The notes under the pieces: model-generated
Databases searched by the model: none
Seen by the model: only the letters and a program-made list of their open reading frames with translations
Told to the model about the DNA's origin: nothing
Part shown: positions 63,171 through 64,000 of the stretch, in pieces
Position numbering within the stretch: the stretch's first letter is position 1
How the letters are laid out: every line of letters starts with the position of its first letter
Source: Hermatobates lingyangjiaoensis
Taxonomy: Eukaryota > Arthropoda > Insecta > Hemiptera > Hermatobatidae
Direction: 5' to 3'
NCBI GenBank assembly: GCA_026182355.1
Contig: JAPFBL010000371.1
Span: 62,001-126,000, forward strand
Length of the DNA stretch: 64,000 nucleotides
Program-made: the position numbers and the translations under genes

Positions 63171-63699
63171 TGTCCACTTAACGCACAGAAAGATATCAAA
63201 CGTTCTATTCAAAGCCCAATTCAAAGAAATTTGACTCAAAGAGTTAAATCATGTAAAACTAAAAACATAAGTCACCTAAAAGATATAAAACGAACTTTAA
63301 AAACAAAGAGAACATAAGTCTTTACGAAAAATTTAATAAAGGTATTCAACCTTTTTACCAAGACTGGAAATATTATTAGAAAATGTTTCTTTTGAATAAA
63401 ATATTATCCTAAATAATAAATAATTGTAAATAATGAAATACGTTATAGGAAATGGTATATCAATATTTGCGAGAAATGCAAAGTGAAAAACTATTAATTA
63501 TAACACAGTAAATGTTTTAGAAATTACTTGCATTGGCTTTGTATTATTACAAATTTTACATCAAACTTAGAAAAGTGTTAGTAAACTTTGAAAAAGTACT
63601 TTTTAATCAATAATTTGAGAGTAGTTTTTGCTTATTTATCCACTATTCATATTCAACTACGGTAAAGTAGTGAGATATAAATAAACCCGTAAACGGCAG

Positions 63700-63755
63700 A
63701 AATGAAAAAAATAGGTGGGATCTTTCGCCCAGTAGCAACCTTCCTCAGGGGTAAC
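63700..63755 (-). ncRNA. Hammerhead-like motif, weak
   Basis: On the minus strand CCCCTGAGGAAGGTTGCTAC, TGGGC, GAAAGATC. CTGAGGA, the extra A, an imperfect GGTTGC/GGGC helix, GAAA and U16.1-C17 are present, but flanking strands do not pair as helix I. Probably a solitary worn PLE end. Confidence 0.35.
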
Positions 63756-64000
63756 TTATGACTTTGGCAAAATATATTAGTCAAATTTTAGAATGTATTA
63801 CTGAAGTCAATACTATTCACATTGATGTGAAGATGAAAGATGATAGGAGTGGAATCATCATATTAGTGCTGTCAATTGATGAAAATAATTAAATTAATGA
63901 ACTGTTTGAAACCTTTTTGGGCGTTTTAATTCATAAATGTCTGTCCTAAGATTTTTAGTGTCGAGTAATAATCATTAATGGTCCTTACTTTAACAAAATC

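Noticed and set aside
63700..63755. Bona fide hammerhead ribozyme
   Set aside because: Helix I does not form and helix II is imperfect; kept only as a weak motif.

Overview
This is a 64 kb, strongly AT-rich piece of eukaryotic nuclear DNA. No host gene can be supported: there is no recognisable exon, rRNA, canonical tRNA or host-type protein. What can be read is almost all transposable-element material in an AT-rich background full of TA, CA and CT microsatellites. The best guess at source is an invertebrate, probably an arthropod: the LINE gag has a DUF4780-like domain, and the LINE tail is a CCTAA/TTAGG pentamer. This is an inference with low taxonomic resolution.

Layout. 1-700 is one arm of a diverged dispersed repeat found inverted at 18590-19515 and again in part at 21400-21650. 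1236-1886 is a decayed hAT element with a perfect 8-bp target duplication. 3231-3551 is a tRNA-derived SINE. 4360-4815 is an ~85-bp minisatellite. From 9.3 to 30.8 kb the window is dominated by fragments of Penelope-like elements (PLEs): GIY-YIG endonuclease ends, their 3' UTRs and hammerhead-like RNA motifs. They are repeatedly arranged as inverted pairs and repeatedly abut (TA)n tracts. 28431-28831 is a ~59-bp A/T minisatellite.

31564-37321 is a nested structure. A short hAT-like element has been split by a 5.3-kb non-LTR retrotransposon (31642-36944, minus strand) with a 16-bp target duplication. The LINE carries a gag-like ORF1 and an endonuclease/RT/RNase H ORF2, all open except for a -1 shift between endonuclease and RT. 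That shift falls on the sequence GGGAAAC. Its 3' end is shared with the SINE copies at 3231, 46255 and 55693, so the LINE is the likely mobilising partner of that SINE.

37.9-63.8 kb is sparser: more PLE inverted pairs (37.9, 42.96, 43.27, 45.96, 47.05, 56.9, 57.5-58.2 and 59.3 kb), a degenerate SINE, a piggyBac-like MITE with TTAA ends and internal palindrome repeats (52118-53037), a Jockey-type RT fragment (54300-54690), a clean SINE with an 18-bp target duplication (55693-56012) and a possible LINE 3' end near 63 kb.

The most unusual signal is the family of hammerhead-like motifs. At least ten copies keep C-T-G-A-N-G-A, a hairpin, then G-A-A, a mini-helix ending in U and a non-G base, flanked by strands that pair as helix I. 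Several subfamilies have unrelated sequence but the same pairing pattern. All have one extra nucleotide before helix II compared with the textbook ribozyme.
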